Assembly: GCA_963845485.1 (NCBI GenBank)
Contig: CAWJSI010000002.1
Span: forward strand, 10,336-74,335
Origin: Bog-756 sp963845485
GTDB lineage: Bacteria; Actinomycetota; Acidimicrobiia; Acidimicrobiales; RAAP-2
Reading direction: 5' to 3'
DNA: 64,000 nucleotides
Notes under the pieces: model-generated
Seen by the model: only the letters and a program-made list of their open reading frames with translations
Databases searched by the model: none
What the model was told of the DNA's origin: nothing
Translations under genes and position numbers: made by a program
Part shown: piece after piece, positions 17,372 to 26,200 of the stretch
How positions within the stretch are numbered: position 1 is the first letter of the stretch
Layout of the letters: each line of letters starts with the position of its first letter

Positions 17372-18838
17372 ATGACCAGATCTTCCGAACGGGCCAACTA
17401 CAAGGTCACCTTCGTCGTCCTCCTCCTGGCCGTGATCGCCTACTCGCTGCTGCAGTCGTTGGTGGTCCCGGTGCTCCACACCTTCCAGACCGAGCTGCAC
17501 ACGTCACAGGGCACGGCGACCTGGCTGCTCACCGTCTTTTTGCTGTCGGCGTCCATCTTCACGCCCATCCTCGGCCGGGTGGGCGACATGGTGGGCAAAG
17601 AGCGGATGCTCGTGGTCACCCTGTTGGCCCTGGCCGCCGGCACCATCCTCGCCGGTCTGGCCAACTCCATCGGCCTGCTCATCGTGGCCCGCGCCATCCA
17701 GGGCGTGGGTGGTGCCGTGCTGCCGCTCTCGTTCGGGATCATCCGTGATGAGTTCCCGTCGACCAAGGTGGCGACGGGGGTGGGCATCGTGGCGGCCATG
17801 GCCGCTGTCGGCGGCGGTGCCGGTATCGTCCTGGCCGGGCCGATCGTCAGCCACCTCAACTACCACTGGCTGTTCTGGTTCCCGCTCATGATCTCGGCCA
17901 TCGCCGCGGTGTGCGCCTTCTTCTTCGTTCCCGAGTCGCCGGTGCGGACCCCGGGCAAGATCAACTGGTGGGGAGCGGTCCTCCTCTCCGGATGGCTGGT
18001 GGCGCTGCTCATCGGCGTCAGCGAGGCACCCACCTGGGGCTGGGGCTCGCCCAAAGTGCTCGGACTCATCGGCTTGGCCGTGATCCTCGGCGTGGCGTGG
18101 GTCATCGTGGAGTACCGCTCGAAGGAGCCGCTGGTCGACATGCGGATGATGCGGGTTCCCGCCGTGTGGACCAACAACCTGGTGGCGCTGCTCCTCGGAG
18201 TGGGGATGTACTCGGCCATCGGGTTCATCCCCGAGTTCCTCCAGACACCGAGCTCGAACGGTTACGGCTTCGGGGCCAGCATCATCCAGTCCGGCCTCTA
18301 CCTCCTGCCCCTGACCGTGACCATGTTCATCGTCGGCATGCTCTCGGGGAGGATCGCCGCCGCCATCGGGTCCAAGTCGGCGGTGGTCATCGGATCGGTG
18401 TTCTCGCTGATCGGCTATCTGATCTTGGCCTTCGCCCACACCCACCCCTGGGAGATCTACACCTCGAGCGCCCTCCTCGGCATCGGGATCGGCCTGGCGT
18501 TCGCCGCCATGTCCAATCTCATCGTCCAGGCCGTGCCGGCCGCCCAGACCGGTGTGGCCAGCGGGATGAACGCCAACATCCGGACCATCGGCGGTGCCAT
18601 CGGTGCGGGCATCATGTCGAGCATCGTGACGGCCACCCTGTTGCACAGCGGCTATCCGGCCGAGACCGGCTACCGGAACGGGTTCGCCTTCCTGGCCGCG
18701 GTGACCGCCGTCGCCATCGTCGCCGGCCTCATGATCCCGACGGCCCCCAAGGTCCCGGCCGGTGAGGACCAGGACCACCACCACCACGTCGAGCACGCCG
18801 AGCTGGCCCTCGTACCCGGCGGGACGATCGCTGAATGA
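17372..18838 (+). CDS. MFS drug transporter, DHA2-like (14 TM)
   Basis: 488 residues with about 14 hydrophobic segments. It has motif A (GRVGDMVGKERML) and motif C (GGGAGIVLAGPIV), as in EmrB/QacA drug:proton antiporters. The C-terminus carries a histidine run (DQDHHHHVEHAE) that could bind metal. Its stop overlaps the ATG of a TetR regulator, so pump and repressor are made together, the usual layout for inducible efflux. AGGA precedes the ATG. Confidence 0.9.
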   Translation: MTRSSERANYKVTFVVLLLAVIAYSLLQSLVVPVLHTFQTELHTSQGTATWLLTVFLLSASIFTPILGRVGDMVGKERMLVVTLLALAAGTILAGLANSIGLLIVARAIQGVGGAVLPLSFGIIRDEFPSTKVATGVGIVAAMAAVGGGAGIVLAGPIVSHLNYHWLFWFPLMISAIAAVCAFFFVPESPVRTPGKINWWGAVLLSGWLVALLIGVSEAPTWGWGSPKVLGLIGLAVILGVAWVIVEYRSKEPLVDMRMMRVPAVWTNNLVALLLGVGMYSAIGFIPEFLQTPSSNGYGFGASIIQSGLYLLPLTVTMFIVGMLSGRIAAAIGSKSAVVIGSVFSLIGYLILAFAHTHPWEIYTSSALLGIGIGLAFAAMSNLIVQAVPAAQTGVASGMNANIRTIGGAIGAGIMSSIVTATLLHSGYPAETGYRNGFAFLAAVTAVAIVAGLMIPTAPKVPAGEDQDHHHHVEHAELALVPGGTIAE

Positions 18839-19560
18839 CGACGCCAACGACCTCGCCCACCGGCACCGCTTCGACTCGGGTCGTCCCGGACATGGGCGAT
18901 CCCTTGGACCACGAGCCCACGCTCCGCCGAGACGCCGCCCGCAACCGCGACAAGATCCTGAAGGCGGCCCGGGCCATCTTCGACGAGGAAGGTGTCGACG
19001 TCGGGGTGGAGGTCATCGCCCAACGGGCCGGCGTCGGGGTGGGAACCCTCTACCGGCGCTTCCCCACCAAGGAGCTCCTCATCGAGGCGGTGGTGTCCGA
19101 AGTCCTCGACGCCGTGCTCTCGGCCGCCCGGACCGCACTGGCCAACGAGTCCCCGGCCGACGGGTTCACCGAATACCTCCGGGCCGTGGGCCAGTTGCAG
19201 TTCGAACACGCCGGCTGTCTGACCCGCCTGTGGAACGACTCCGCCGGCGAGGTGCGCGACCGGATCGAGGAAGCCGGTCGCTCCCTGCTGGTCCGGGCCC
19301 AGCAGGCCAAGGCCGTACGCGAGGACCTGGTCTACGAGGACGTGGTCGTCCTGTTCTGGTCACTCCGGGGCGTCATCGAGACCACAGCCACGGTCTCACC
19401 CGAGGCGTGGCTCCGCCACCTCGACCTGTTGGTGGCGTCGTTGGCTCCGGGCGGGGAACCGCTTCGACACGCGCCGCTCACTGCGGCTCAGGTGCAGGAG
19501 GCCAAAGAGGCCCAGGTGCAGCGCGAGACGCTCCGGACCCGGCGCGCCCCAGTCGTCTGA
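18835..19560 (+). CDS. TetR family regulator
   Basis: 241 residues. Residues 35-85 form the TetR helix-turn-helix (VEVIAQRAGVGVGTLYRRFPTKELL). The ligand domain contains CLTRLWNDSAGEV. The ATG overlaps the MFS stop (ATGA). By context it should repress the MFS gene and itself, probably at the palindrome at 17197-17226. The inducer is unknown. Confidence 0.9.
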   Translation: MTTPTTSPTGTASTRVVPDMGDPLDHEPTLRRDAARNRDKILKAARAIFDEEGVDVGVEVIAQRAGVGVGTLYRRFPTKELLIEAVVSEVLDAVLSAARTALANESPADGFTEYLRAVGQLQFEHAGCLTRLWNDSAGEVRDRIEEAGRSLLVRAQQAKAVREDLVYEDVVVLFWSLRGVIETTATVSPEAWLRHLDLLVASLAPGGEPLRHAPLTAAQVQEAKEAQVQRETLRTRRAPVV

Positions 19561-19697
19561 ACGGACGCTGCACCGGGCGGTCCCCGACTGTGCCCAGTGG
19601 TCTCACGGGCAGTAGGGAGCGGCGGAATTGGCCATCGACTTTCGACGCCAACCGTGCCAGCATGGCGTCGTCGGGGGGCCGTATGGGGAGGTCACCG

Positions 19698-21626
19698 ATG
19701 GCGGGTTCGGACCAGGCGGTTGTTGGCGGTTACGGAACGGCGGAGCGGGCCGGCGGTACGTCACCATCGCCACGCAGGCGTGGCCCGGCGCGCACGGCAG
19801 TCTCGCTCGTGGCCACCCTGGCCCTGGTGGGAGGCATGGTGACGGCAGCGGCCCTTGTAGCCGCCAGCGGGAGCGCCGAGGCGGCAACGCCGGCCGTGGT
19901 GGCGAGCCCGACCCCGGTGAACACTATGTACGTCCTCAACTTCAACTCGTCCTCCATCTCGTCGTTCGCTCCCGGCTCCACGGGCAACGTGGCCCCCACC
20001 AGCACGGTGTCCGGTCTGGGAACCACCTTGAACACGCCGTACTACATGGCCCTCGACCCGTCGGGGAACATCTGGGTGGCCAACTTCAACGCCAACACCG
20101 TCGTCGAGTACACGCAGGCCCAGTTGGCGGTGGGCGGAGCCCCGGCCCCCACGGTGATCCTGACCGCCACCCCGTCGTTCAGCATCGACCGACCCAGCTA
20201 TCTCGCCTTCGACCGGGCCGGTGACCTGTGGGTGGCCAACCAGGACACCACCACCGGTCCTGCGGGCGGCAGCCTCGTCAAGTTCACGCCCAGCCAGCTG
20301 AGCGCCTCAGGGGCACCGGTGCCCGCCGTCACCATCACCACCAACGGTTCGAACAGCATCGCCGTCCCGTCGTCGCTGGCCTTCGACGGACGGGGCAACC
20401 TCTGGGTGGGCAACGACATCGCGGCATCGCCCAGCCCCGGCACCGTCGTCAGCTTCACCCCCGCCCAGCTCAGCACCTCGGGCAATCCGACACCCACGGT
20501 GACTTTGACCTCGACAGCCGCCAGCATCAACTCGCCCGACGCCCTGGCCTTCGACTCCTCGGGCCGGTTGTGGGTGGCCAACGATGTGTCACCGGGCAGT
20601 GTGGTGGCCTTCTCGCCCAGCCAGCTGACGGCCAACGGGGCGCCGGTGCCCACGGTCACCCTCACGTCCAACACCACCAACCTGAGCTCGCCGGACGGGC
20701 TCTCCTTTGACCGCTTCGGCAACCTGTGGGTGGCCAACTTCGGTAACAACTCCCTCACCAAGTTCTCACCGGCTCTCCTCGCCACGTCGGGAACACCCAC
20801 CCCGACCAGCACGCTGTCCGGCCTCCAGACCGGACTGAACGGTCCGGACAACGTGCTGTTCGTTCCGGCCACCGGGTACACCCTGGCCGCCTCGGACGGC
20901 GGCATCTTCAACTACGGCGGATCCGGCTTCTTCGGCTCCACGGGGAACATCACCCTGAACAAGCCCATCGTGGGCATGGCCGAGTCGCCCGACGGCCTCG
21001 GCTACTGGCTGGTGGCCACGGATGGGGGCATCTTCAACTTCGGTGACGCCGCCTTCTTCGGTTCGGCCGGTGGCGCACCGCTCAACAAGCCCGTCGTGGG
21101 TATGGCGGCCACTCCCGATGGTAAGGGTTACTGGCTGGTGGCCTCGGACGGGGGCATCTTCACCTACGGCGACGCCACCTACTACGGCTCGCACGGCGGC
21201 TCACCGCTCAACCAGCCCATCGTCGGCATGGCCGCCACGCCGGACGGCAAGGGGTACTGGCTGGTCGCCACCGACGGGGGGATCTTCACCTACGGCGACG
21301 CCGGCTTCTTCGGCTCCCACGGCGGCTCACCGCTCAACAAGCCCATCGTGGCCATGGCCTCCACCGCGGACGGGGCCGGCTACTGGCTGGTGGCGTCCGA
21401 CGGGGGGATCTTCACCTACGGCGACGCCGGCTTCTACGGCTCGGCCGGGGCCGTCCCCCTCAACAAGCCCATCCTCGGCATGGCCGCCACCCCGGATGGG
21501 GGTGGGTACTGGCTGGTGGCCTCCGATGGCGGCATCTTCAACTACGGGAACGCCGCATTCCTCGGCTCCCACGGCGGCTCACCGCTCAACAAGCCGATCG
21601 TGGCCATGGCCGGCCCCTACGGCTGA
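19698..21626 (+). CDS. Secreted NHL-like propeller with six-repeat C-terminal domain
   Basis: 642 residues. RRRGPARTAVSLVATLALVGG...SAEAATP is a signal peptide, with the arginines hinting at Tat export. Residues about 75-385 hold five NHL/SMP-30-like units (ALDPSGNIWVANFN, AFDRAGDLWVANQ, AFDGRGNLWVGND, AFDSSGRLWVAND, SFDRFGNLWVANFG). The rest is six 41-42 residue repeats with core GYWLVASDGGIF and LNKPIVGMA. The ATG at 19698 is chosen because GGGGAGG precedes it by six bases; the long frame upstream overlaps tetR and is false. Probably a surface or secreted binding protein; ligand unknown. Confidence 0.85.
   Translation: MAGSDQAVVGGYGTAERAGGTSPSPRRRGPARTAVSLVATLALVGGMVTAAALVAASGSAEAATPAVVASPTPVNTMYVLNFNSSSISSFAPGSTGNVAPTSTVSGLGTTLNTPYYMALDPSGNIWVANFNANTVVEYTQAQLAVGGAPAPTVILTATPSFSIDRPSYLAFDRAGDLWVANQDTTTGPAGGSLVKFTPSQLSASGAPVPAVTITTNGSNSIAVPSSLAFDGRGNLWVGNDIAASPSPGTVVSFTPAQLSTSGNPTPTVTLTSTAASINSPDALAFDSSGRLWVANDVSPGSVVAFSPSQLTANGAPVPTVTLTSNTTNLSSPDGLSFDRFGNLWVANFGNNSLTKFSPALLATSGTPTPTSTLSGLQTGLNGPDNVLFVPATGYTLAASDGGIFNYGGSGFFGSTGNITLNKPIVGMAESPDGLGYWLVATDGGIFNFGDAAFFGSAGGAPLNKPVVGMAATPDGKGYWLVASDGGIFTYGDATYYGSHGGSPLNQPIVGMAATPDGKGYWLVATDGGIFTYGDAGFFGSHGGSPLNKPIVAMASTADGAGYWLVASDGGIFTYGDAGFYGSAGAVPLNKPILGMAATPDGGGYWLVASDGGIFNYGNAAFLGSHGGSPLNKPIVAMAGPYG
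20874..21626 (+). repeat. Six tandem ~126-nt repeats (GYWLVASDGG type)
   Basis: Six in-frame copies, each starting GYxLxASDGGIF or GYWLVATDGGIF and ending LNKPIV-MA. The first is the most diverged and the last is shortened by the stop. Adjacent copies share long identical DNA stretches. Confidence 0.9.
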
Positions 21627-21658
21627 CCGGGGTCTGCGGCAGCCAGCCGGTCCGTCGG

Positions 21659-22243
21659 TCAGACGTCGGCCAGATGGCGTAGCTGGAAGGAAAGGACGAT
21701 CTCCAACAGGCCGTAGATGATCAGCCAGATGCCCATGATGACGGCCAGGACGTTCAGCGTCAGGTGGGGCCAGGTCAGGGTCACGATGCCCGCGGCGAAG
21801 GCCAGCACCCCCATGCCGATCCGGAAGCCACGGGCCGGTGAGCCGTGCTCGCTGTAGGCGGTGAAGAATTCGATGATCCCGCCGACCACCCAGAACAGGC
21901 CGATCAGGAAGGCCAGGGTGGTCACCGTCTCCTCGGTGTGACGCAGGAAGAGGATGCCGATGATCACCGACAACAGGCCGAGCACGGCCATCAGCCACCG
22001 GGTCCCACTGCTGTCCTCGTGATCGGCGATGGCCACCACGATGCGGAACAGGCCGGCCACGAACAGCCAGATGCCGAGGACGATGGCGAAGGCGTAGATG
22101 GTGTCCTTCGGCTTCAGCACGACCAGGATCCCGAGGGCCAGGGTGACGATGCCGAAGAACAGCACCCATCCCCACGACTTCCCGATGACCCGCACGATGT
22201 CCCGCTGTTCGGACGTGACGTCCACTCCCCCTGAGCTCGACAT
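21659..22243 (-). CDS. HdeD-like DUF308 membrane protein
   Basis: 194 residues with six hydrophobic segments in three similar pairs (ALGILVVLKPKDT, IIGILFLRHTEE, AAGIVTLTWPHLT), the DUF308/HdeD pattern. HdeD of E. coli is tied to acid resistance; the role in actinobacteria is unclear. GGAGG precedes ATG 22243, so the 13-residue longer frame is not needed. It converges with the secreted NHL gene. Confidence 0.88.
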   Translation of the reverse strand: MSSSGGVDVTSEQRDIVRVIGKSWGWVLFFGIVTLALGILVVLKPKDTIYAFAIVLGIWLFVAGLFRIVVAIADHEDSSGTRWLMAVLGLLSVIIGILFLRHTEETVTTLAFLIGLFWVVGGIIEFFTAYSEHGSPARGFRIGMGVLAFAAGIVTLTWPHLTLNVLAVIMGIWLIIYGLLEIVLSFQLRHLADV

Positions 22244-22377
22244 GACTACCTCCCGTCGATGGGCGGCTCCCCGATCGGGCATCCGCCATTCACTGCGAGG
22301 TTAGGCCCGTCACCAGGCGAGATGGCGGACAGTGGGCCATCGGCGTGTGGTTCGGGCGGGTGCGTGAGGTCGAGCGC

Positions 22378-23277
22378 TCAGACCGGGGCGATGCCGGCCC
22401 GGTCGACCAACTCCTCGCTGATCGACCAGAGCAGGGCGGCGGCCGCGGGGTCCCGGGCGGCCTCGGAGGGCAGACGCGGGCGACACTTCACGAAGTACTG
22501 GCCGGTGACCTCGGCGACTTCGGGGGACGTGGCGAGGTACACCGAGGTGCGGGCGCCCTTCTCCGGGGTGAGGATGAACGGCTTGATGACCTTGACGCCG
22601 AAGGCCAGGAACCCCGAGGCATCGTCGTCCCGGGCGAACCCGCTGGCCACCGTGCCCGGATGGAGCGAGTTGGCCGTGACACCGGTGCCGGCCAGCCGCT
22701 CGGCCAACTCCACCGTGAACAGGATGTTGGCCAGTTTGGATCGGCTGTAGGCATCCATCCCCCGGTAGTGCCGGGTGGACTGGAGGTCGTCGAAGTCGAG
22801 CCCCTTCCTCGCCCCGCGGTGGGCGATCGAGGCCACGTTGACCACCCGGGACGGGGCCGAGGCCACCAGTCGCTCGGTCAGCAGCTGGGTGAGCAGGAAG
22901 GGTCCGAGGTGGTTGATCCCGAAGGTGGCCTCGTAGCCGTCCACCGTCTCGTGCCGCTCGGACTGAACCAGTCCGGCGTTGTTCACGAGGACGTCGATCC
23001 GCCGGCACCGTCCGAGGATCTCGTCGGCTCCACGACGGACCGACGCCAGGTCGCCGAGATCGAAGACCACGAGGTGCACCCGATCGGATGCGCTCTCCTG
23101 GCGGATCTCGGCCATGGCCCGACGACCCCGTTCCTCGCTACGGGCGGTGATCACCGTGTCCGCCCCGGCTCCGGCCAGGGCCACGGCGGTCGCCCGGCCG
23201 ACCCCGGAGTTCGCCCCGGTGACGACGACGGTCCGACCCTCCATGGACGGCGGGCGGGCCATGGTGCCGGGGGTCAT
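22378..23277 (-). CDS. SDR, retinol-dehydrogenase-like
   Basis: 299 residues. The cofactor motif is TGANSGVGRATA, then VNNAGLV, and the catalytic residues are Ser in NVASIAHRG and YSRSK. The gap between Ser and Tyr (about 25 residues) and LHPGTVASGF are typical of retinol-dehydrogenase/WWOX-like SDRs. Substrate unknown. TAATCT sits six bases before ATG 23277 with no SD. Confidence 0.87.
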   Translation of the reverse strand: MTPGTMARPPSMEGRTVVVTGANSGVGRATAVALAGAGADTVITARSEERGRRAMAEIRQESASDRVHLVVFDLGDLASVRRGADEILGRCRRIDVLVNNAGLVQSERHETVDGYEATFGINHLGPFLLTQLLTERLVASAPSRVVNVASIAHRGARKGLDFDDLQSTRHYRGMDAYSRSKLANILFTVELAERLAGTGVTANSLHPGTVASGFARDDDASGFLAFGVKVIKPFILTPEKGARTSVYLATSPEVAEVTGQYFVKCRPRLPSEAARDPAAAALLWSISEELVDRAGIAPV

Positions 23278-23283
23278 GGCCAA

Positions 23284-23289
23284 AGATTA
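23284..23289 (-). promoter_or_regulatory. -10 element (TAATCT) for SDR
   Basis: TAATCT six bases before ATG 23277 on the minus strand; divergent from the iron-transport promoter 46 bases away. Confidence 0.5.
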
Positions 23290-23334
23290 CGGGTGGCCGG
23301 TGGCCCCGGGGCCGACCCTCGGCCCATCTCCCGG

Positions 23335-23363
23335 TTGACAGCAATGTTCGGCTTACCTAATCT
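23335..23363 (+). promoter_or_regulatory. Consensus promoter with overlapping IdeR/DtxR-like iron box
   Basis: TTGACA (23335-23340), a 17-base spacer and TAATCT (23358-23363) form an almost ideal sigma-70/SigA promoter. Between them, 23342-23360 read on the minus strand matches the IdeR consensus TTAGGTTAGGCTAACCTAA at 13 of 19 positions by my count. Binding there would cover the -10 region, so iron-loaded IdeR/DtxR should repress the iron importer that follows. Confidence 0.7.
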
Positions 23364-23467
23364 TTTTTCTGACGAGTACCTTATTCAGGAGGAAACCGGG
23401 GAGACACGGCGACCCACTCCCTGGTTCCCAGCGGTCCGACAGGACTGAGGAACCGAGGCAGGAGACG

Positions 23468-24583
23468 ATGGAGACGACAGCAGGCAACAGAGCACCAGGG
23501 ACGCCGCCCCAGGACCGATCCGCGCGGCGTCGGGGGACGGTGGCCCGGCGACGGTCGGCGCTCGTCGGGTCGGCGGTCCTCGCCCTCGCCCTCGTGGCCA
23601 GCGCGTGCGGCTCGTCCTCGGCCTCGGGATCGTCGTCCGGCTCGGGGACCACCATTACCCTCTACAGCGGCCAGCACGAGGAGACCACCCTCGCCCTCGT
23701 CAAGGCGTTCGAGAAGAAGACCGGCATCAACGTCAAGATCCGCAACGACGACGAGGACGTGCTGGCCAACCAGATCCTGACGGAGGGATCGGCCTCCCCG
23801 GCCGATGTCTTCTACACCGAGAACTCCCCACCGCTCGAGCTGCTCCAAGAGAAGGGCCGCCTCACATCGGTCCTCCCCTCCACCCTGGCCAAGGTGCCGG
23901 CCAAGTACAGCTCGCCCGAGGGCAAGTGGGTCGGGGTCTCGGCCCGGGTCAACGTGATGGACTACAACACGAACTCCCTCACCAAGGCCGAGCTCCCCAC
24001 CTCGATCATGGACCTGGCCGACCCCAAGTGGAAGGGCAAGATCGGCCTGGCCCAGGGAGAGTCGGACTTCTTCCCCATCGTCGTCTCCATCCAGAAGACC
24101 TACGGGACCAAGGCCGCGTCGGACTGGCTGACCGCCGTCAAGGCCAACGCCGGGAGCAACCTCTACCCCGACAACGAGACGCTGGCCAACGAGATCAACC
24201 TCGGCCACGTCGAGCTGGGTGTCCTCAACCACTACTACTGGTACCGGGAACAGGCCGAGCAGGGGGCGGCCAACACCCACTCGGCCATCGCCACCTTCGC
24301 GGCCGGTGACGCCGGCTACATCGTCGACGTCTCGGGTGCCGGCATCATCGACACCAGCGACCACAAGTCGGCCGACCAGCAGTTCCTCGCCTTCCTCGTC
24401 TCCGAACAGGGCGAGGAGATCCTGGCCCACAGCGACAGCTTCGAGTACCCGCTGGGCTCGGGGGTCACCACGGCCAAGTCACTCATTCCCTTCGACTCCC
24501 TCCAGCCCGCGCCGCTGACCGTGGCCGAGCTGGGTGACGGATCGTCAGCCACCGCACTCCTCCAGCAGGCCGGCCTCGAGTAG
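23468..24583 (+). CDS. Iron(III) ABC transporter substrate-binding lipoprotein
   Basis: 371 residues, FbpA-type. Lipobox LVASAC with Cys47 as the lipidated residue. The mature protein begins TTITLYSGQHEE; His70 and the Tyr256-Tyr257 pair (VLNHYYWY) match positions that bind Fe(III) in FbpA-like proteins. Tethered outside the membrane, it should deliver iron to the permease encoded next. A strong AGGAGG at 23387-23392 in the leader has no start near it; GGAG before ATG 23468 is used instead. Confidence 0.9.
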   Translation: METTAGNRAPGTPPQDRSARRRGTVARRRSALVGSAVLALALVASACGSSSASGSSSGSGTTITLYSGQHEETTLALVKAFEKKTGINVKIRNDDEDVLANQILTEGSASPADVFYTENSPPLELLQEKGRLTSVLPSTLAKVPAKYSSPEGKWVGVSARVNVMDYNTNSLTKAELPTSIMDLADPKWKGKIGLAQGESDFFPIVVSIQKTYGTKAASDWLTAVKANAGSNLYPDNETLANEINLGHVELGVLNHYYWYREQAEQGAANTHSAIATFAAGDAGYIVDVSGAGIIDTSDHKSADQQFLAFLVSEQGEEILAHSDSFEYPLGSGVTTAKSLIPFDSLQPAPLTVAELGDGSSATALLQQAGLE

Positions 24584-24598
24584 TCGGCCGGGGGGACC

Positions 24599-26200
24599 AT
24601 GGCACTGACCGCCACGGCGGGCACCGAGGTCGAGCTGGCCGGACCCCCGGCCACACCGGTGGCGGCGCGGTCGCGCCCGTCCGCCCTCCTCTGGGCCGCC
24701 GCCGTGGCCGTGGCCGCCCTGCTGGCGCTGCCCCTCGTCTATGTGGTGGTCCAGGCGGCCCAGGCCGGATGGTCGGAGATCCTGCGCCTGGTCTTCCGCC
24801 AGTTCACCCTCCAGCTGCTGTGGAACACCGTCAAACTCTCGGCCACGGTGACGCTGACCTGTGCGGTCATCGGCACGGCCACGGCCTGGCTGGTCGAGAA
24901 GACCGACCTTCCCGGCCGGAGGTTCTGGGCCGTGGCCGTCGTCCTGCCGGTGGCCATTCCCGACTTCGTGACCGGGTTCGGGTGGGTGTCGGTGGCCCCG
25001 GCGGTGCACGGCTACCTCGGGGCGTCCCTCGTGATGACCCTGGCTCTCTACCCCCTGGTGTACCTCCCGGTGGCTGCATCCTTCCGGGGGGCCGACCCCG
25101 GCCAGGAGGAGGTGGCCCGGTCCCTCGGGCTGTCCCGCACCGCCACCTTCCTTCGGGTGACCATGGCCCAGGCCCGGCCGGCCCTCCTCGGCGGCTGCGT
25201 ACTCGTCTCGTTGGCCCTCCTGGCCGAGTACGGGGCCTTCGAGATCCTGCGCTACCAGACGCTCACCACGGAGATCTTCTTCGAGTCCGAGCGCAGCTAC
25301 AACATCCCGGTGGCCTCGTCCCTCTCCCTCATCTTGGTCGTGCTCAGCTTCGCCGTGCTCGGGGCCGACGCCCTGGCCCGGGGGAAGGGCCGGGTGACCC
25401 GCACCACCCGGGCCGTGCGGGAGCGCACCCCCCACCGTTTGGGCCGGGCCACCATCCCGTCGCTCCTCGGCCTGGTCCTCTTGGTGGTGCTGGCCCTCGG
25501 GGTGCCGGTCGGCGTGGTCCTCTACTGGATGCTCCGGGGAGGCACGACCACCCTGCCCAGCTCGACCTCGCTGGTCGGGGCGGCCTTGACCACGGCCGGC
25601 TACGCCGCGGCCGCCGGGGCCCTGGCCACTGTGCTGGCCCTTCCCGTCGCCCTCCTCGCCGTGCGCCACCCGAGACGCTCGACGGCGGCCCTGGAGCGCG
25701 GGACCTTCGTGGTCCAGGCCGTGCCCGGACTGATCATCGCCCTGGCCCTCGTCTTCTTCTCCATCCGGGCCCTCACCTCGCTCTACCAGAGCACCCCCCT
25801 GCTCATCGTGGGCTACGCCATCATGTTCTTCCCCCTGGCCCTGGTGGCCGTGCGCACCTCGGTAGCCCAGGCGCCGCTCAGCCTGGAGGACGTGGCCCGA
25901 TCGCTCGGTCGTCGCCGCCTGGCCGTGTGGTGGCGGGTCATCCTCCCCCTCGTGGGCCCGGGCCTCGCCGCCGGGTTCTGCCTGGTGTTCCTCTCGACGG
26001 TGACCGAACTCACCTTGACCCTGGTGATGGTGCCCACCGGCGTCCAGACCCTCGCCACCCAGTTCTGGGCCTACACCACCAATCTGGCCTACGCCGCCGC
26101 CGCCCCCTATGCCGGCCTCATGATTCTCATCGCCGTCATACCGAGCTATATCCTCGGACGATGGTTCGACCGGCTGCCGGCCCGCACGGGCCCCTCGTGA
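24599..26200 (+). CDS. Iron(III) ABC transporter permease (FbpB-like)
   Basis: 533 residues, a duplicated permease of about 12 transmembrane helices with two EAA-type loops (EEVARSLGLSRTATFLRV and EDVARSLGRRRLAVWWRV), one for each contact with the ATPase. The layout matches FbpB/ThiP-type fused permeases. It begins 15 bases after the binding-protein stop and ends in a GTGA overlap with the ATPase gene. Confidence 0.92.
   Translation: MALTATAGTEVELAGPPATPVAARSRPSALLWAAAVAVAALLALPLVYVVVQAAQAGWSEILRLVFRQFTLQLLWNTVKLSATVTLTCAVIGTATAWLVEKTDLPGRRFWAVAVVLPVAIPDFVTGFGWVSVAPAVHGYLGASLVMTLALYPLVYLPVAASFRGADPGQEEVARSLGLSRTATFLRVTMAQARPALLGGCVLVSLALLAEYGAFEILRYQTLTTEIFFESERSYNIPVASSLSLILVVLSFAVLGADALARGKGRVTRTTRAVRERTPHRLGRATIPSLLGLVLLVVLALGVPVGVVLYWMLRGGTTTLPSSTSLVGAALTTAGYAAAAGALATVLALPVALLAVRHPRRSTAALERGTFVVQAVPGLIIALALVFFSIRALTSLYQSTPLLIVGYAIMFFPLALVAVRTSVAQAPLSLEDVARSLGRRRLAVWWRVILPLVGPGLAAGFCLVFLSTVTELTLTLVMVPTGVQTLATQFWAYTTNLAYAAAAPYAGLMILIAVIPSYILGRWFDRLPARTGPS

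Noticed and set aside
18762..19697. N-terminal 312 residues of a long frame running into the secreted NHL protein
   Set aside because: It overlaps tetR in another frame and is Arg/Gly/Pro-rich; SD and signal peptide place the real start at 19698.
19900..21626. CRISPR-like regular DNA repeats
   Set aside because: The periodicity is in-frame protein repeats with diverged DNA, without short palindromic repeats and unique spacers.
23386..23392. Strong AGGAGG as the SD of a leader peptide before the iron-binding protein
   Set aside because: No ATG, GTG or TTG lies at a usable distance downstream.
24769..26196. Frame that would fuse a long N-terminus to the iron-transport ATPase
   Set aside because: It is a shadow of the permease gene; the ATPase starts at the GTGA overlap at 26197.
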